From Leucobacter aridicollis (lineage in GTDB: Bacteria; Actinomycetota; Actinomycetes; Actinomycetales; Microbacteriaceae), in assembly GCF_013409595.1 (NCBI RefSeq), contig NZ_JACCBD010000001.1, positions 930,001 through 994,000 on the forward strand: a stretch of DNA of 64,000 bases, given 5' to 3'. Position numbers and translations under genes: made by a program. This document shows, piece after piece, positions 48,523-57,038 of the stretch. The notes below the pieces were generated by a model. It saw only the letters and a list, made by a program, of their open reading frames with translations, made no database searches and had not been told where the DNA came from. Within the stretch, counting starts at the first letter, position 1. Each line of letters starts with the position of its first letter.

Positions 48523-48762
48523 TAGGTTTCGCGACCAATTCGAACAACCTGGCCACAACTTCGCGTCATGGCGCAAGAACGTGTGGATACCGGTTCACGC
48601 ACCCGTATTCCAGCTTGGTCAGAGAGGTGCCAGTCTGGGGCATACGTTTCTCTAGAAGGGGACGAATAGCCTGGGCTCTCCCGTGGAGATGTCGAGCGAG
48701 ACCCCGGGCTGATACCATCCGCGTGGCTAGCCGTCGCGAGACCTCCGACGTACACTGGGGGC

Positions 48763-49017
48763 ATGTCCATGAATCTTGCGGAAGTTGAGCAGGCGATGCT
48801 CGCGCTGGATCGACGCGACCTCGCCGCGTTGATTCGTCGTGGCCTTCAAGCGCTGGACTACGGAGATTCCGAGGCTTCTCAGGACGAGGTCGATGAGGCT
48901 TGGCGTGACGAGTTGCGCAAGCGCGTTGACGATATCGAGAGAGGCCGAGTCGAGACCGTTCCGCTTGCAGAGTCCTTCGCTCGTGCTCGTGAGGCAGTGG
49001 CAGCAACGCGAATGTGA
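48763..49017 (+). CDS. Addiction module antitoxin (ParD-like component)
   Basis: An 84-aa helical protein: LAEVEQAMLALDRRDLAALI... DEAWRDELRKRVDDIERGRV is the pattern of the putative addiction-module component family paired with ParE/RelE toxins. TACACT at 48751-48756, six bases before ATG, suggests a leaderless transcript. It overlaps the toxin start by four bases. It lies outside attR, so belongs to host DNA or an older element. Confidence 0.8.
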   Translation: MSMNLAEVEQAMLALDRRDLAALIRRGLQALDYGDSEASQDEVDEAWRDELRKRVDDIERGRVETVPLAESFARAREAVAATRM

Positions 49018-49334
49018 ACGTCCCTCACCAATCACACCCACGTGCCGACCATGAACTGGTTGAGGCGGCACGCTGGTATGAGGGTGAAAAGGCGGGGCTT
49101 GGCGATGATTTTCTTGACGCTGCGAACGAAGCCGTGGAGGCGATCCTTGCATGGCCCCTCAGTGCTCCAGCGTTCCCTGGGTGGTGTCGTGAGCCTGTGG
49201 TTCGTTCAAAGAGGATCAAACGGTTCCCGTATCGTGTGCTCTATTTCGTCTCCGAAGACCACGTGCTGACAGTGGTGGCGTATGCGCACAACCGCCGTAA
49301 ACCGGGATATTGGATGCCCCGTCTAGTCAATTGA
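49014..49334 (+). CDS. ParE/RelE-family toxin
   Basis: A 106-aa protein: HPRADHELVEAARWYEGEKAG... FPGWCREPVVRSKRIKRFPY and RVLYFVSEDHVLTVVAYAHN are hallmarks of ParE-type toxins, which act on gyrase or, in RelE relatives, on mRNA. GTG 49014 overlaps the antitoxin stop. Confidence 0.85.
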   Translation: MNVPHQSHPRADHELVEAARWYEGEKAGLGDDFLDAANEAVEAILAWPLSAPAFPGWCREPVVRSKRIKRFPYRVLYFVSEDHVLTVVAYAHNRRKPGYWMPRLVN

Positions 49335-49499
49335 ATGCAGAATGCTTCCCGCCCGATATCAAACGGAATCACCCGCGGCGATTCCGAACCAGCCGGTTAC
49401 ACTCGAAATAGGTGAAACGCCTCGATTTTAAGTTAGTCGAGGGAACCCGAGGGAACGACTCGTAACTCACAGTTCCGTCGATTCGGGCGTTTAAGTGAT

Positions 49500-49530
49500 G
49501 GGGCGCGGGTTCAAATATTGTCATACGGCC
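49500..49530 (+). other. Degenerate second copy of the att/tRNA-Pro 3' sequence
   Basis: GGGGCGCGGG-TTCAAATATT-GTCATAC aligns with attR (one base missing, few changes). No tRNA structure is possible. It is likely the decayed attachment site of an older integration at the same tRNA; the TA pair lies between the two copies. Confidence 0.55.
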
Positions 49531-49578
49531 TCTGTTATCCCGTCTCGGTGCCGAATAACGACGACGGATCGATGAAGA

Positions 49579-50124
49579 ATGATGATGCCAGCTGAGTGGA
49601 GCGCGAGCGGCGAAGGCAGCATGCTTCGCGTTCGAGCCGGGAGCTTGCGTGAGGCCCTATCGCCCGGGATGGTCGCGCTTGCGGCCGCGCTCGGCGTGGG
49701 CAGCACGGCCGTTGCGCTGGCAGCTAGAGGCAGCCTGAGCACCGGGGCGCTCGTCGGACTCGTGCTCGGGGCGCTGTGCCTCGTCTTTACGGGATATCTG
49801 CGTCTCAGTTCGCAGGCCACGGAGGTGACGATCGCACTGAACGAGCAGACGATCATGTTCGGCAGCGACAAGGATCGCGTCACGCAGCCACTCACCAGCC
49901 TCCTCCGGCTGCGCATCGTTCACGATGGTGCGACAGCGCGGATCGCAATCCATGCCGGCGGCATGCGGCGTTCCTGGGCGATCGGGCATCTGTACCGACA
50001 CAATTCGATCGAGCGTTTCGTCGAGGAGGTTCCGGAGCAGGCCGACCGGTGGCTGACGGGCTCGGGCATGCGGCGCACCTCGACCATGCGGCGTGGCGTG
50101 CTCACGACCGAGTACCGCCGGTAG
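49579..50124 (+). CDS. Small membrane protein with PH-like domain
   Basis: Two hydrophobic segments (about residues 28-48 and 55-76) precede a beta-rich domain (EVTIALNEQTIMFGSDKDRV... LRLRIVHDGATARIAIHAGG). The start is uncertain: ATG 49621 has a better ribosome site. Ordinary chromosomal gene of unknown function. Confidence 0.6.
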   Translation: MMMPAEWSASGEGSMLRVRAGSLREALSPGMVALAAALGVGSTAVALAARGSLSTGALVGLVLGALCLVFTGYLRLSSQATEVTIALNEQTIMFGSDKDRVTQPLTSLLRLRIVHDGATARIAIHAGGMRRSWAIGHLYRHNSIERFVEEVPEQADRWLTGSGMRRTSTMRRGVLTTEYRR

Positions 50125-50235
50125 GCTTCCGGAAACGCTCGAGGCCGGTCCCGCGCGAGCGAATTGGATGAACAAATCTCGCCATTAGGGCGAGCGAATT
50201 CCAAATTATTGCAGCGCTGGCATAACATGGACACC

Positions 50236-50478
50236 ATGCTTAGTGACAGTTTCCGTCGACTTCCGTCATATGTCCAGCAGGGGGTGCTCGACTATCTTGA
50301 TGAGGAAATCCGAATCGGATTCCAAAAGAGCGAGGATGCGGCGGCCGATGAAAAGACCACGCCGGAGGGGGCCCGGCAGCTTGCGGACGGTATCGTCCGC
50401 TCGCTGGCTCTCCGCAACTCATTCACAGGGGAGTCGGTTTCGAGTCCTCGCGACCTAGGGATTGGCAAGCGCCAGTAA
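50236..50478 (+). CDS. Hypothetical protein, 80 aa
   Basis: ATG 50236 lies seven bases after TAACAT, a leaderless-type box; ATG 50227 is an alternative. The product (MLSDSFRRLPSYVQQGVLDY...) is helical and acidic. Unknown. Confidence 0.5.
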   Translation: MLSDSFRRLPSYVQQGVLDYLDEEIRIGFQKSEDAAADEKTTPEGARQLADGIVRSLALRNSFTGESVSSPRDLGIGKRQ

Positions 50479-50495
50479 CCGCTGAGACTCTGAAC

Positions 50496-50532
50496 AACAG
50501 CCCCGCCGGCGCGATGCGCACGCGGGGCTGTT
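50496..50532. terminator. Terminator hairpin
   Basis: AACAGCCCCG and CGGGGCTGTT with a 17-base loop between convergent genes at 50478 and 50564. Confidence 0.75.
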
Positions 50533-50563
50533 CTGTCCCAGCGGCACCCGCGCCAACGTGGCG

Positions 50564-50869
50564 CTAGCGGCGACCGTTCGCCGGCCCAGAGGTTGCACGA
50601 GACACCTGCGCCACCTGGTTCGTGTCCCAGAGCACCGAGCCGTTCGCCTCCTCAAGCGTGTCGTGCTGCGAGACCACCCGGCGTTTTGACGGCTCGGGGT
50701 GCCAGGTCATGACAAAGAATAAGGGCACGTTCTCGCGGTTCGCGAGCCCCTGAATCATCGCGACAGGCCGGTCCTTCGGGTAGCGCATGACCGCCCACAA
50801 GTTGGTGTCAACCTGCACGTACGGCATGCGCTCGCGCTCGGTATCTTTCTCGCGCTCGTTCCGGTACAC
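50564..50869 (-). CDS. Chromosomal homologue of the prophage gene at 14733
   Basis: From GTG 50869, 101 aa: ERMPYVQVDTNLWAVMRYPK, FFVMTWHPEPSKRR and SQHDTLEEANGSVLWD match the phage copy. Longer upstream frames are not credible. Function unknown; the phage and host copies make the family worth study. Confidence 0.65.
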   Translation of the reverse strand: MYRNEREKDTERERMPYVQVDTNLWAVMRYPKDRPVAMIQGLANRENVPLFFVMTWHPEPSKRRVVSQHDTLEEANGSVLWDTNQVAQVSRATSGPANGRR

Positions 50870-50950
50870 GGCCCTACCCCCATTCGAATGTGTGTTCGAT
50901 GAGTGTAAATCGGGGCTCGGACATTTGCGTCGAGTATGCTCGGTGGCGTT

Positions 50951-51157
50951 ATGAGGATTCGCGCCAACACGACAATCGGGGGAGCATCGCGCTTCGACGC
51001 TGCCGCAGCCGAGGAGACGCTTCGTGAGCTCGAAGAGCAGTACGCGAACGGGGACATCGAGCGCCACGCCTACTTCGAGAAGAAGAGCTCGCTCGTGCGC
51101 CTCTTTGTGAAGTCCACGACGTCGCCCACACGGAAGCCGCGCGGCGACTTCGACTAA
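50951..51157 (+). CDS. Small SHOCT-like protein, 68 aa
   Basis: TATGCT lies upstream of ATG 50951. [22 protein letters not shown] resembles the short C-terminal SHOCT helix pair. Its stop overlaps the convergent ctaD stop. Confidence 0.55.
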   Translation: MRIRANTTIGGASRFDAAAAEETLRELEEQYANGDIERHAYFEKKSSLVRLFVKSTTSPTRKPRGDFD

Positions 51158-52851
51158 CCGTCACGCGCGCCATGCGCAGGCTTTCCGCGCACAGGCTCGC
51201 CAGCGGCGTGCTCGGGCCGCGTCCGCTCGTCACGCGCGCCCTCCCGCCGCGCCCATGATGGGGCCGCCTCCGGGTGATTCGCATCGAAGGCCGGGGATTC
51301 GGATCTGATGCGCGGGATCGAGACGAAGTTGTGCCGCGGCGGCGGGCACGACGTGGCCCACTCGAGTGAGCGGCCGAACCCCCAGGGGTCGTGACGGGTC
51401 ACGCGCTCACCGCGCCGCGCGGTGAGGTAGACGTTGACGAAGAATGGGATCATCGAGGCGCCGAGAATCATCGAGCCGACGGTGGAGACCTGGTTTCCCC
51501 AGGTGACCCCGTCCTCAGGCAGGTAGCTGTAGTAGCGGCGCGGCATTGCCATGACGCCGAGCCAGTGCTGCACGAGGAACGTCGTGTGGAAGCCGATGAA
51601 CAGCACCCAGAAGTGGATCTTGCCGAGGCGCTCGTTGAGCATCTTGCCGGTCCACTTGGGCCACCAGAAGTAGAACCCAGCGAACATCGCGAAGACGACC
51701 GTGCCGAACACGACGTAGTGGAAGTGCGCCACGACGAAGTACGTGTCCGAGAGGTGGAAGTCGAGCGCGGGCGAGGCGAGGATGACGCCGGTGAGGCCAC
51801 CGAACACGAAGGTCACGAGGAAGCCGAGCGACCAGAGCATCGGGGTCTCGAACGTGATCGAGCCACGCCACATCGTCCCGATCCAGTTGAAGATCTTCAC
51901 GCCGGTGGGAACCGCGATGAGCATGCTCATGAGCGCGAAGAACGGCAGGAGCACCGACCCGCTCACGTACATGTGGTGCGCCCACACTGTCAGCGAGAGC
52001 GCGGCGATGGCGATCGTCGCGTAGATCAGCGTCTTGTATCCGAAGATCGGTTTGCGGCTGAACACGGGAAGGATCTCGGAGACGATGCCGAAGAACGGCA
52101 GCGCGATGATGTACACCTCGGGGTGGCCGAAGAACCAGAAGAGGTGCTGCCAGAGGATTGCGCCGCCCTCGCCCGAGAAGATCTGCCCGCCGAAGACTCG
52201 ATCCAGTGCGAGCGCGAAGAGCGCCGCGGCGAGTACCGGAAACGCGACGAGGACGAGCAGCGACGTGACGAGCACGTTCCACGAAAACACGGACATGCGC
52301 CACATGGTCATGCCAGGCGCGCGCATCGTGATGATGGTGGTGATGAAGTTCACCGACCCGAGAATCGTGCCGAATCCCGAGATGCCGAGCCCGAGCACCC
52401 ACAGGTTGCCGCCGACGCCGGGGGAGAACGTCTCGGACGAGAGCGGCGCGTACGCGAACCAGCCGAACGAGGCGGCGCCCTGCGGGGTGAGGAAGCCGCC
52501 GACGGCGATGAGCGAGCCGAACGTGTAGAGCCAGAAGGAGAACGCGTTCAGGCGCGGGAACGCGACGTCGGGGGCGCCGATCTGCAGCGGCATCATCACG
52601 TTCGCGAACCCGGTGAACAGCGGTGTCGCGAACATCAGCAGCATGATGGTGCCGTGCATGGTGAACAGCTGGTTGTACTGTTCCTTGGTGGCGACGACGT
52701 CGAGCCCCGGCGCGAAGAGTTGCGCGCGGATGATGAGCGCGAGGACACCGCCGACGAGAAACCATCCGACCGAACTGATGAGATACATGTATCCGATCAC
52801 CTTGTGGTCGGTTGACGTGACCCACGAGACGATCGTGCTGCGTGCGGACAT
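51154..52851 (-). CDS. ctaD: Cytochrome c oxidase subunit I
   Basis: A 565-aa haem-copper oxidase with twelve membrane helices. FTMHGTIM carries the haem a ligand, FGHPEVYI the Cu-B histidine and its cross-linked tyrosine, AHHMYVSG the other two copper ligands and VAHFHYV the ligands of both haems. It reduces oxygen and pumps protons. The last 60 residues are hydrophilic and variable. No other oxidase subunit gene is adjacent, so it is an orphan or second copy. Confidence 0.93.
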   Translation of the reverse strand: MSARSTIVSWVTSTDHKVIGYMYLISSVGWFLVGGVLALIIRAQLFAPGLDVVATKEQYNQLFTMHGTIMLLMFATPLFTGFANVMMPLQIGAPDVAFPRLNAFSFWLYTFGSLIAVGGFLTPQGAASFGWFAYAPLSSETFSPGVGGNLWVLGLGISGFGTILGSVNFITTIITMRAPGMTMWRMSVFSWNVLVTSLLVLVAFPVLAAALFALALDRVFGGQIFSGEGGAILWQHLFWFFGHPEVYIIALPFFGIVSEILPVFSRKPIFGYKTLIYATIAIAALSLTVWAHHMYVSGSVLLPFFALMSMLIAVPTGVKIFNWIGTMWRGSITFETPMLWSLGFLVTFVFGGLTGVILASPALDFHLSDTYFVVAHFHYVVFGTVVFAMFAGFYFWWPKWTGKMLNERLGKIHFWVLFIGFHTTFLVQHWLGVMAMPRRYYSYLPEDGVTWGNQVSTVGSMILGASMIPFFVNVYLTARRGERVTRHDPWGFGRSLEWATSCPPPRHNFVSIPRIRSESPAFDANHPEAAPSWARREGARDERTRPEHAAGEPVRGKPAHGARDG

Positions 52852-52896
52852 GGTGGAGTGCTCCTCTCGGTGGTGGAATGTTTGTCGACGGCCGTG

Positions 52897-53817
52897 TCAG
52901 TCGCGGGGCGGCCGCGATGGCGGGGCGAGCATGCGTCGCACCTCGGCCGCCGCGTATTCGACGGCCTCGTCGACGTCGTGGCGCTCGATCAGTGCGGTCG
53001 CGAGGGCGGCGGTGAACGCATCGCCGAGCCCTTTCGCGGTGGTGTTGCGCTGCTGCTGGCGGTGCACGCTGCTCCATGAGCGCGTCACGAGCACCTCGCA
53101 GATGTCGGGATGATGGCCCGGCTCGTTCCGCAGGCCCGGCAGGCTGACCCCCGTGACAACCACCCACTCAGTCTGCGGCCCCATGAGCGTGCGGGCGGCC
53201 GCCTCGATCGCCGCCCGGGAGCGGAGCGCGGCGCGCGGTGAGCCGCTGAGGTGGGCGAGCTCGAAGACGTTTGGGACGATGCCTGTCGCGAGCGGGAGGA
53301 GTTCGGCGCGGATCTCGGCTGCGAGGCGCGGGTCGGTATAGAACCCGAGCTCGACGTCGCCGAGCGTGGGGTCGACGATCAGCGCGGGCCGTGTGCGCGC
53401 GGGCTCGTCGCGCAGCCACTCGGCGACCGCTGCCGGTTGGCCTGGCGTGGCAAAATAGCCGGTCGTGAGCCACTCGAGCCCCGCGAGGGCGCCCGCGGCA
53501 GCCAGGTCGCGGAGGGCGTCGGCGAGCCATGCGGCGGGCACCTGGACGTCGTGCACCGCCGCGTAGTGCGGCATGACGCTGAGGAGGATCGTTGGGATCC
53601 GGATCGCGCGCACGCCGCGACTGGAGAACACTCGTTCGGCGGCGTTCAGGCCGACGGAGCCGTGCGCGAGCTGGGAGCCGATGGCGAGGAGTGTCGCGGG
53701 TGCGCGCTCGATCTCGAGCGAGCGCGCGTCGGCGAGCTGCACCGCCCGCCGCCGCTCGCCGATCCGTTCGAGCTCCCACGGTGAGCGGCGATGTTTCACA
53801 CTCACAACATTTGTCAT
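52897..53817 (-). CDS. pdxY: Pyridoxal kinase
   Basis: A 306-aa PfkB-type enzyme: IGSQLAHGSVGLNAAERVF, TGYFATPGQPAAVAEWL, LIVDPTLGD and the catalytic GLGDAFTAAL agree with PdxK/PdxY, which phosphorylates pyridoxal to PLP. ATG 53817 lies inside the palindrome TTTGTC-ATAG-GACAAA, with TAGCGT seven bases upstream, so transcription is probably leaderless and controlled there. Neighbouring genes nearly all encode PLP enzymes. Confidence 0.82.
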   Translation of the reverse strand: MTNVVSVKHRRSPWELERIGERRRAVQLADARSLEIERAPATLLAIGSQLAHGSVGLNAAERVFSSRGVRAIRIPTILLSVMPHYAAVHDVQVPAAWLADALRDLAAAGALAGLEWLTTGYFATPGQPAAVAEWLRDEPARTRPALIVDPTLGDVELGFYTDPRLAAEIRAELLPLATGIVPNVFELAHLSGSPRAALRSRAAIEAAARTLMGPQTEWVVVTGVSLPGLRNEPGHHPDICEVLVTRSWSSVHRQQQRNTTAKGLGDAFTAALATALIERHDVDEAVEYAAAEVRRMLAPPSRPPRD

Positions 53818-53825
53818 AGGACAAA
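53810..53825. promoter_or_regulatory. Operator palindrome TTTGTC-ATAG-GACAAA, copy 1
   Basis: Lies between the -10 box and start codon of pyridoxal kinase and upstream of the divergent DegT gene. The same sequence recurs at 56959-56974. A repressor here would block leaderless initiation. Confidence 0.75.
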
Positions 53826-53883
53826 CGCTATCATGGTGGTGACAATGATTCGACAGGCGCCCATCGGCGCGGAGGCACACCCC

Positions 53884-55002
53884 ATGACACAGGCACCCAC
53901 GCTCATTCCGGCCGCGCGGCCACTCATCGGCAGCGAAGAACGGCTCGCCGTCGACGCGGTACTGCGCTCGGGCAGCCTCGCCCAGGGGCCGGAGGTTGCC
54001 GCGTTCGAGGCCGAGTTCTCAAGCCACTTCGTGCTCGGCCGCCCGACGGTCGCGGTGAACTCGGGCACGAGCGGCCAACACCTCGGTCTGCTCGCGGCAG
54101 GCGTCGGGCCGGGCGACGAGGTCATCGTCCCGTCGTTCACCTTCGCCGCCGTCGCAAACTCGGTCGCGCTCGCCGGTGCGACGCCGGTGTTCGCTGACAT
54201 CGAGCCGGACCACTTCACGCTCGATCCGGCGCGCGTGCGCGAGGCGATCACCGAGCGCACGAAGGGCATCATGCCGGTGCACCTGTACGGGCATCCGTTT
54301 CAGGTCGACGCGCTCGAGCGGCTCGCGCGCGAGCACGGCCTCGCGATTTTTGAGGACGCCGCGCAGGCGCACGGCGCGAGCTGGCTCGACAGGCCAGTCG
54401 GCACCATCGGCGAGTTCGCGATGTTCAGCCTGTACCCCACGAAGAACATGACTGCCATCGAGGGCGGCATGGTCGTGTGTCGTGCCGACGAGACAGCGAG
54501 GCGCGTCAGGCTTCTGCGCAACCAGGGCATGGAGACCCAGTACGCGAACGAGGTCGTCGGGTTCAACGCGCGGATGAGCGACGTGCACGCGGCTGTCGGG
54601 CGCGCGCAGCTCCGCAAGGTGGACGGCTGGACGAGGATCCGGCAGCGCAACGCGGCCTTCCTCGATCGCGAGCTTGCGCTCGTGCCGGGCGTGACCCCGC
54701 CGCGCGTCGCCCCCGAGGCCACGCATGTCTATCATCAGTACACGATTCGGGTCGCTGCCGATGAGCGCGACCGGATCCGCGCCGCGCTCCTGGAGGAGCA
54801 CGGCGTTGCGACGGGCGTGTACTACCCGATTCCGAACCACCGGCTGCCGTCGCTCGCGCCGTACGCGCCCGCGGTCGACCTGCCGGAGTCCGACCGCGCC
54901 GCCGCCGAAGTGCTGTCGCTGCCGGTCCACCCGTCGCTCAGCGAGCACGACCTGCACCGCATTGTCGCGGGCGTGGTCGCGGTCGCGGCTGCGGGCTCCT
55001 AG
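53884..55002 (+). CDS. DegT/DnrJ/EryC1-family PLP aminotransferase
   Basis: A 372-aa enzyme from ATG 53884 (GGAGG eight bases upstream; ATG 53845 is possible). NSGTSGQHLGLLAAGVGPGD, FEDAAQAHGA and YPTKNMTAIEGG with its PLP lysine are diagnostic. Members transfer amino groups to keto-sugars in wall or antibiotic sugar synthesis, but the neighbours give no sugar pathway. Divergent from pyridoxal kinase; its stop overlaps the alr stop. Confidence 0.82.
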   Translation: MTQAPTLIPAARPLIGSEERLAVDAVLRSGSLAQGPEVAAFEAEFSSHFVLGRPTVAVNSGTSGQHLGLLAAGVGPGDEVIVPSFTFAAVANSVALAGATPVFADIEPDHFTLDPARVREAITERTKGIMPVHLYGHPFQVDALERLAREHGLAIFEDAAQAHGASWLDRPVGTIGEFAMFSLYPTKNMTAIEGGMVVCRADETARRVRLLRNQGMETQYANEVVGFNARMSDVHAAVGRAQLRKVDGWTRIRQRNAAFLDRELALVPGVTPPRVAPEATHVYHQYTIRVAADERDRIRAALLEEHGVATGVYYPIPNHRLPSLAPYAPAVDLPESDRAAAEVLSLPVHPSLSEHDLHRIVAGVVAVAAAGS

Positions 55003-56138
55003 ACCTCCCCCTCGCGGCCCGAGGGGGAGAGGTGGGTCGGGGCGTCTCGTGGGGGGTCGCCCTGACCCGCCGCCTTCCGTTGCACCCGGGTGCCGAGGCG
55101 GGCGATGATTTCGTAGTTGATGGTGCCCAGGCGCCGGGACCACTCCTCGATCGCGGGCTCGCCGCGTGCCGGGTCCCCGAAGCAGATCGCCCGGTCACCG
55201 ACGCGCACCCGGTCGGTGAGATGCGTGACGTCGACGACGCACTCGTCCATCGCGATCGGGCCGACGAGTGGCGCGCGAACGCCCGCGACTGTCACCGCGA
55301 GGCCCGTGCCGGCGAGGGCGCGCGGCATGCCGTCCGCGAACCCGATGGGGAGCGTGGCGAGCAGGCGCTCGCCGCCGCTTGCGCCTCCGCGGTGCAGCGA
55401 GACGATCTCTGCGCTGAGCGTCAGCGCCGGGCGCAGCCCGAGCGGTGGGCTGCCTGCCGCCTGTTCCGGGTCCAAGCCGAGGGCGGCGATTCCGATCCTG
55501 ACTGCGTCGTACGCGAGGTGCGGGGACGACAGCGCGGCCGCCGACGCGGCGAGGTGTCGGAGCGGCGGGTCGATCCCGGCCGCGCGGAGTAGCCGCGCGC
55601 CCGCGTCGAACCGCGCCGCCTGGGCGCGGTCGGCCGCGTCGCCCGCGTTCGCGAGGTGGCTGAAGAGGCCGGTCACCCGCACGGCGCCGGCGCGCGCTGC
55701 GGCCGCGGCGGTGGCGAAGAGCTCTGGCCAGGTCTCGGGGGCCGCGCCATTGCGGCTCAACCCGGTATCGAGCTTGAGGTGAATGTCGGCGGTCGCGCCG
55801 AGTTCCGCGCTGGCGGCGGCGACGCGCCGCACCTGCTCGGGACGGCTCACGCCGAGCGTGATGCCGTGGCGCACGGCCGCGCGGTAGTCCAGCCGTTCGG
55901 CGTGCAGCCAGCAGAGGATCGGGGCCGAGAGTCCGTCGGCCCGAAGGGCGAGTGCCTCGTCGAGACTCGCAACCGCGACCATGACCGCGCCTGCCGCGAC
56001 GACCGCGGGCGCGACGATGCTCGCCCCCAGGCCGTAGGCGTCGGCCTTCACCACGACGATGACCTCGACGCCGGTGTGGCGCCGGATGGCCCCGATGTTG
56101 TGGTGCAGCGCCGGCACCGAGATCTCGGCGAGTCGCAC
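54999..56138 (-). CDS. alr: Alanine racemase
   Basis: A 379-aa fold-type III PLP enzyme. VVVKADAYGLG carries the PLP lysine near residue 31, SRNGAAPETW and GLFSHLANAGD follow, and the C-terminal half has the catalytic Tyr region YEIIARLG and PIAMDECVVD. It makes D-alanine for peptidoglycan. GTG 56138 lies four bases after yggS, so the two are co-transcribed. Confidence 0.9.
   Translation of the reverse strand: MRLAEISVPALHHNIGAIRRHTGVEVIVVVKADAYGLGASIVAPAVVAAGAVMVAVASLDEALALRADGLSAPILCWLHAERLDYRAAVRHGITLGVSRPEQVRRVAAASAELGATADIHLKLDTGLSRNGAAPETWPELFATAAAAARAGAVRVTGLFSHLANAGDAADRAQAARFDAGARLLRAAGIDPPLRHLAASAAALSSPHLAYDAVRIGIAALGLDPEQAAGSPPLGLRPALTLSAEIVSLHRGGASGGERLLATLPIGFADGMPRALAGTGLAVTVAGVRAPLVGPIAMDECVVDVTHLTDRVRVGDRAICFGDPARGEPAIEEWSRRLGTINYEIIARLGTRVQRKAAGQGDPPRDAPTHLSPSGREGEV
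55005..55029. terminator. Hairpin between convergent degT and alr
   Basis: CTCCCCCTCG and CGAGGGGGAG, 10 bp, five-base loop. It overlaps the alr C-terminal codons. Confidence 0.75.
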
Positions 56139-56141
56139 GAG

Positions 56142-56966
56142 CTACGGCCTGGGTCCCGGGGGAGCGCCGGCGGTCTCCTGCGGGAACGCTTCGGGCCAGT
56201 AGTGGCTGTCGGGTACCTGTCGGGCGCCGAAGACCGCCTGACCGACGCGCACGCAGGTCGCGCCCTCCTCGATCGCGACCTCGTAGTCCCCGCTCATGCC
56301 CATCGACAACCCGCCGTCCCCGACGAGGCCGGGGTCGAGTTCGCGCATGCGATCCCGAAGCGTGCGCAGCAGCGTGAAGCAGGTGCGCACCCGGGGGGTG
56401 TCGCTCGTGAAGATCGCGAGCGTCATGAGCCCGCGGACGCGGAGCGAGGTGTACTGGGGCAGCTCGCGCAGGAACGCCTCGAGCTCTTCGGGTGGGAGGC
56501 CGTACTTCTGGGGCTCGGCTGACGTGTTGACCTGCACGTACACGTCGAGGCTGCGCCCGGCGGCCTGCAGCCTGCGGTCGAGCGCCGCAGCGGCGCGCAG
56601 TGAGTCGAGCGCCTGAAACTCGCTCGCGAACGCGGCGACGTCGCGGGCCTTGTTCGTTTGCAGGTGGCCGATCATCGACCATTCGACGCCGAGGTCGGCG
56701 AGGGTCTCGGATTTTCGTTTGGCTTCCTGCACCTTGTTCTCGCCGAGCTGCGTGCAGCCCGCGGCGATCGCGAGTCGGACGCGTTCCTCGGGCACGGTCT
56801 TGCTCACCGGCAGCAGCTGAATGTCTGCGGGCGGGCGGCCGACGCGCGCGGCCGCCCGCGCGATGTTCGCGCGGACATCGGCGATGTTCCGCGTGAACTC
56901 GGCGACCGACGTTGCCGTCGGGAAGTCGTGAATGGGAAGCTCATCTGCATCGGGTTGCTTTGTCAT
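56142..56966 (-). CDS. yggS: YggS/PLPBP family PLP-homeostasis protein
   Basis: A 274-aa protein: LLPVSKTVPEERV carries the PLP lysine, then LGENKVQEA, WSMIGHLQTNKAR and LSMGMSGDYEVAIEEGA. It binds PLP without catalysis and buffers its supply. ATG 56966 lies in the second palindrome with TACGCT seven bases upstream. Confidence 0.9.
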   Translation of the reverse strand: MTKQPDADELPIHDFPTATSVAEFTRNIADVRANIARAAARVGRPPADIQLLPVSKTVPEERVRLAIAAGCTQLGENKVQEAKRKSETLADLGVEWSMIGHLQTNKARDVAAFASEFQALDSLRAAAALDRRLQAAGRSLDVYVQVNTSAEPQKYGLPPEELEAFLRELPQYTSLRVRGLMTLAIFTSDTPRVRTCFTLLRTLRDRMRELDPGLVGDGGLSMGMSGDYEVAIEEGATCVRVGQAVFGARQVPDSHYWPEAFPQETAGAPPGPRP

Positions 56967-56975
56967 AGGACAAAG
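56958..56975. promoter_or_regulatory. Operator palindrome CTTTGTC-ATAG-GACAAAG, copy 2
   Basis: Shares 16 bases with copy 1, again between the -10 box and ATG of the minus-strand gene and upstream of a divergent gene, here the MocR regulator. Confidence 0.78.
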
Positions 56976-57038
56976 CGTAACATGGGCTGTGTTGATGCCG
57001 GACTGACGAGTTCGGCGCACGTTGAGAAAGGAACGAGC

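Noticed and set aside
48169..48576. 135-codon minus-strand frame over attR
   Set aside because: It reads antisense through the tRNA-Pro end; the familiar GFEPATPS-type peptide is a well-known artefact of such regions.
51391..52815. 474-codon plus-strand frame opposite ctaD
   Set aside because: Strongly charged, repetitive Arg/Glu/Asp product from the antisense of a membrane protein; ctaD itself is unmistakable.
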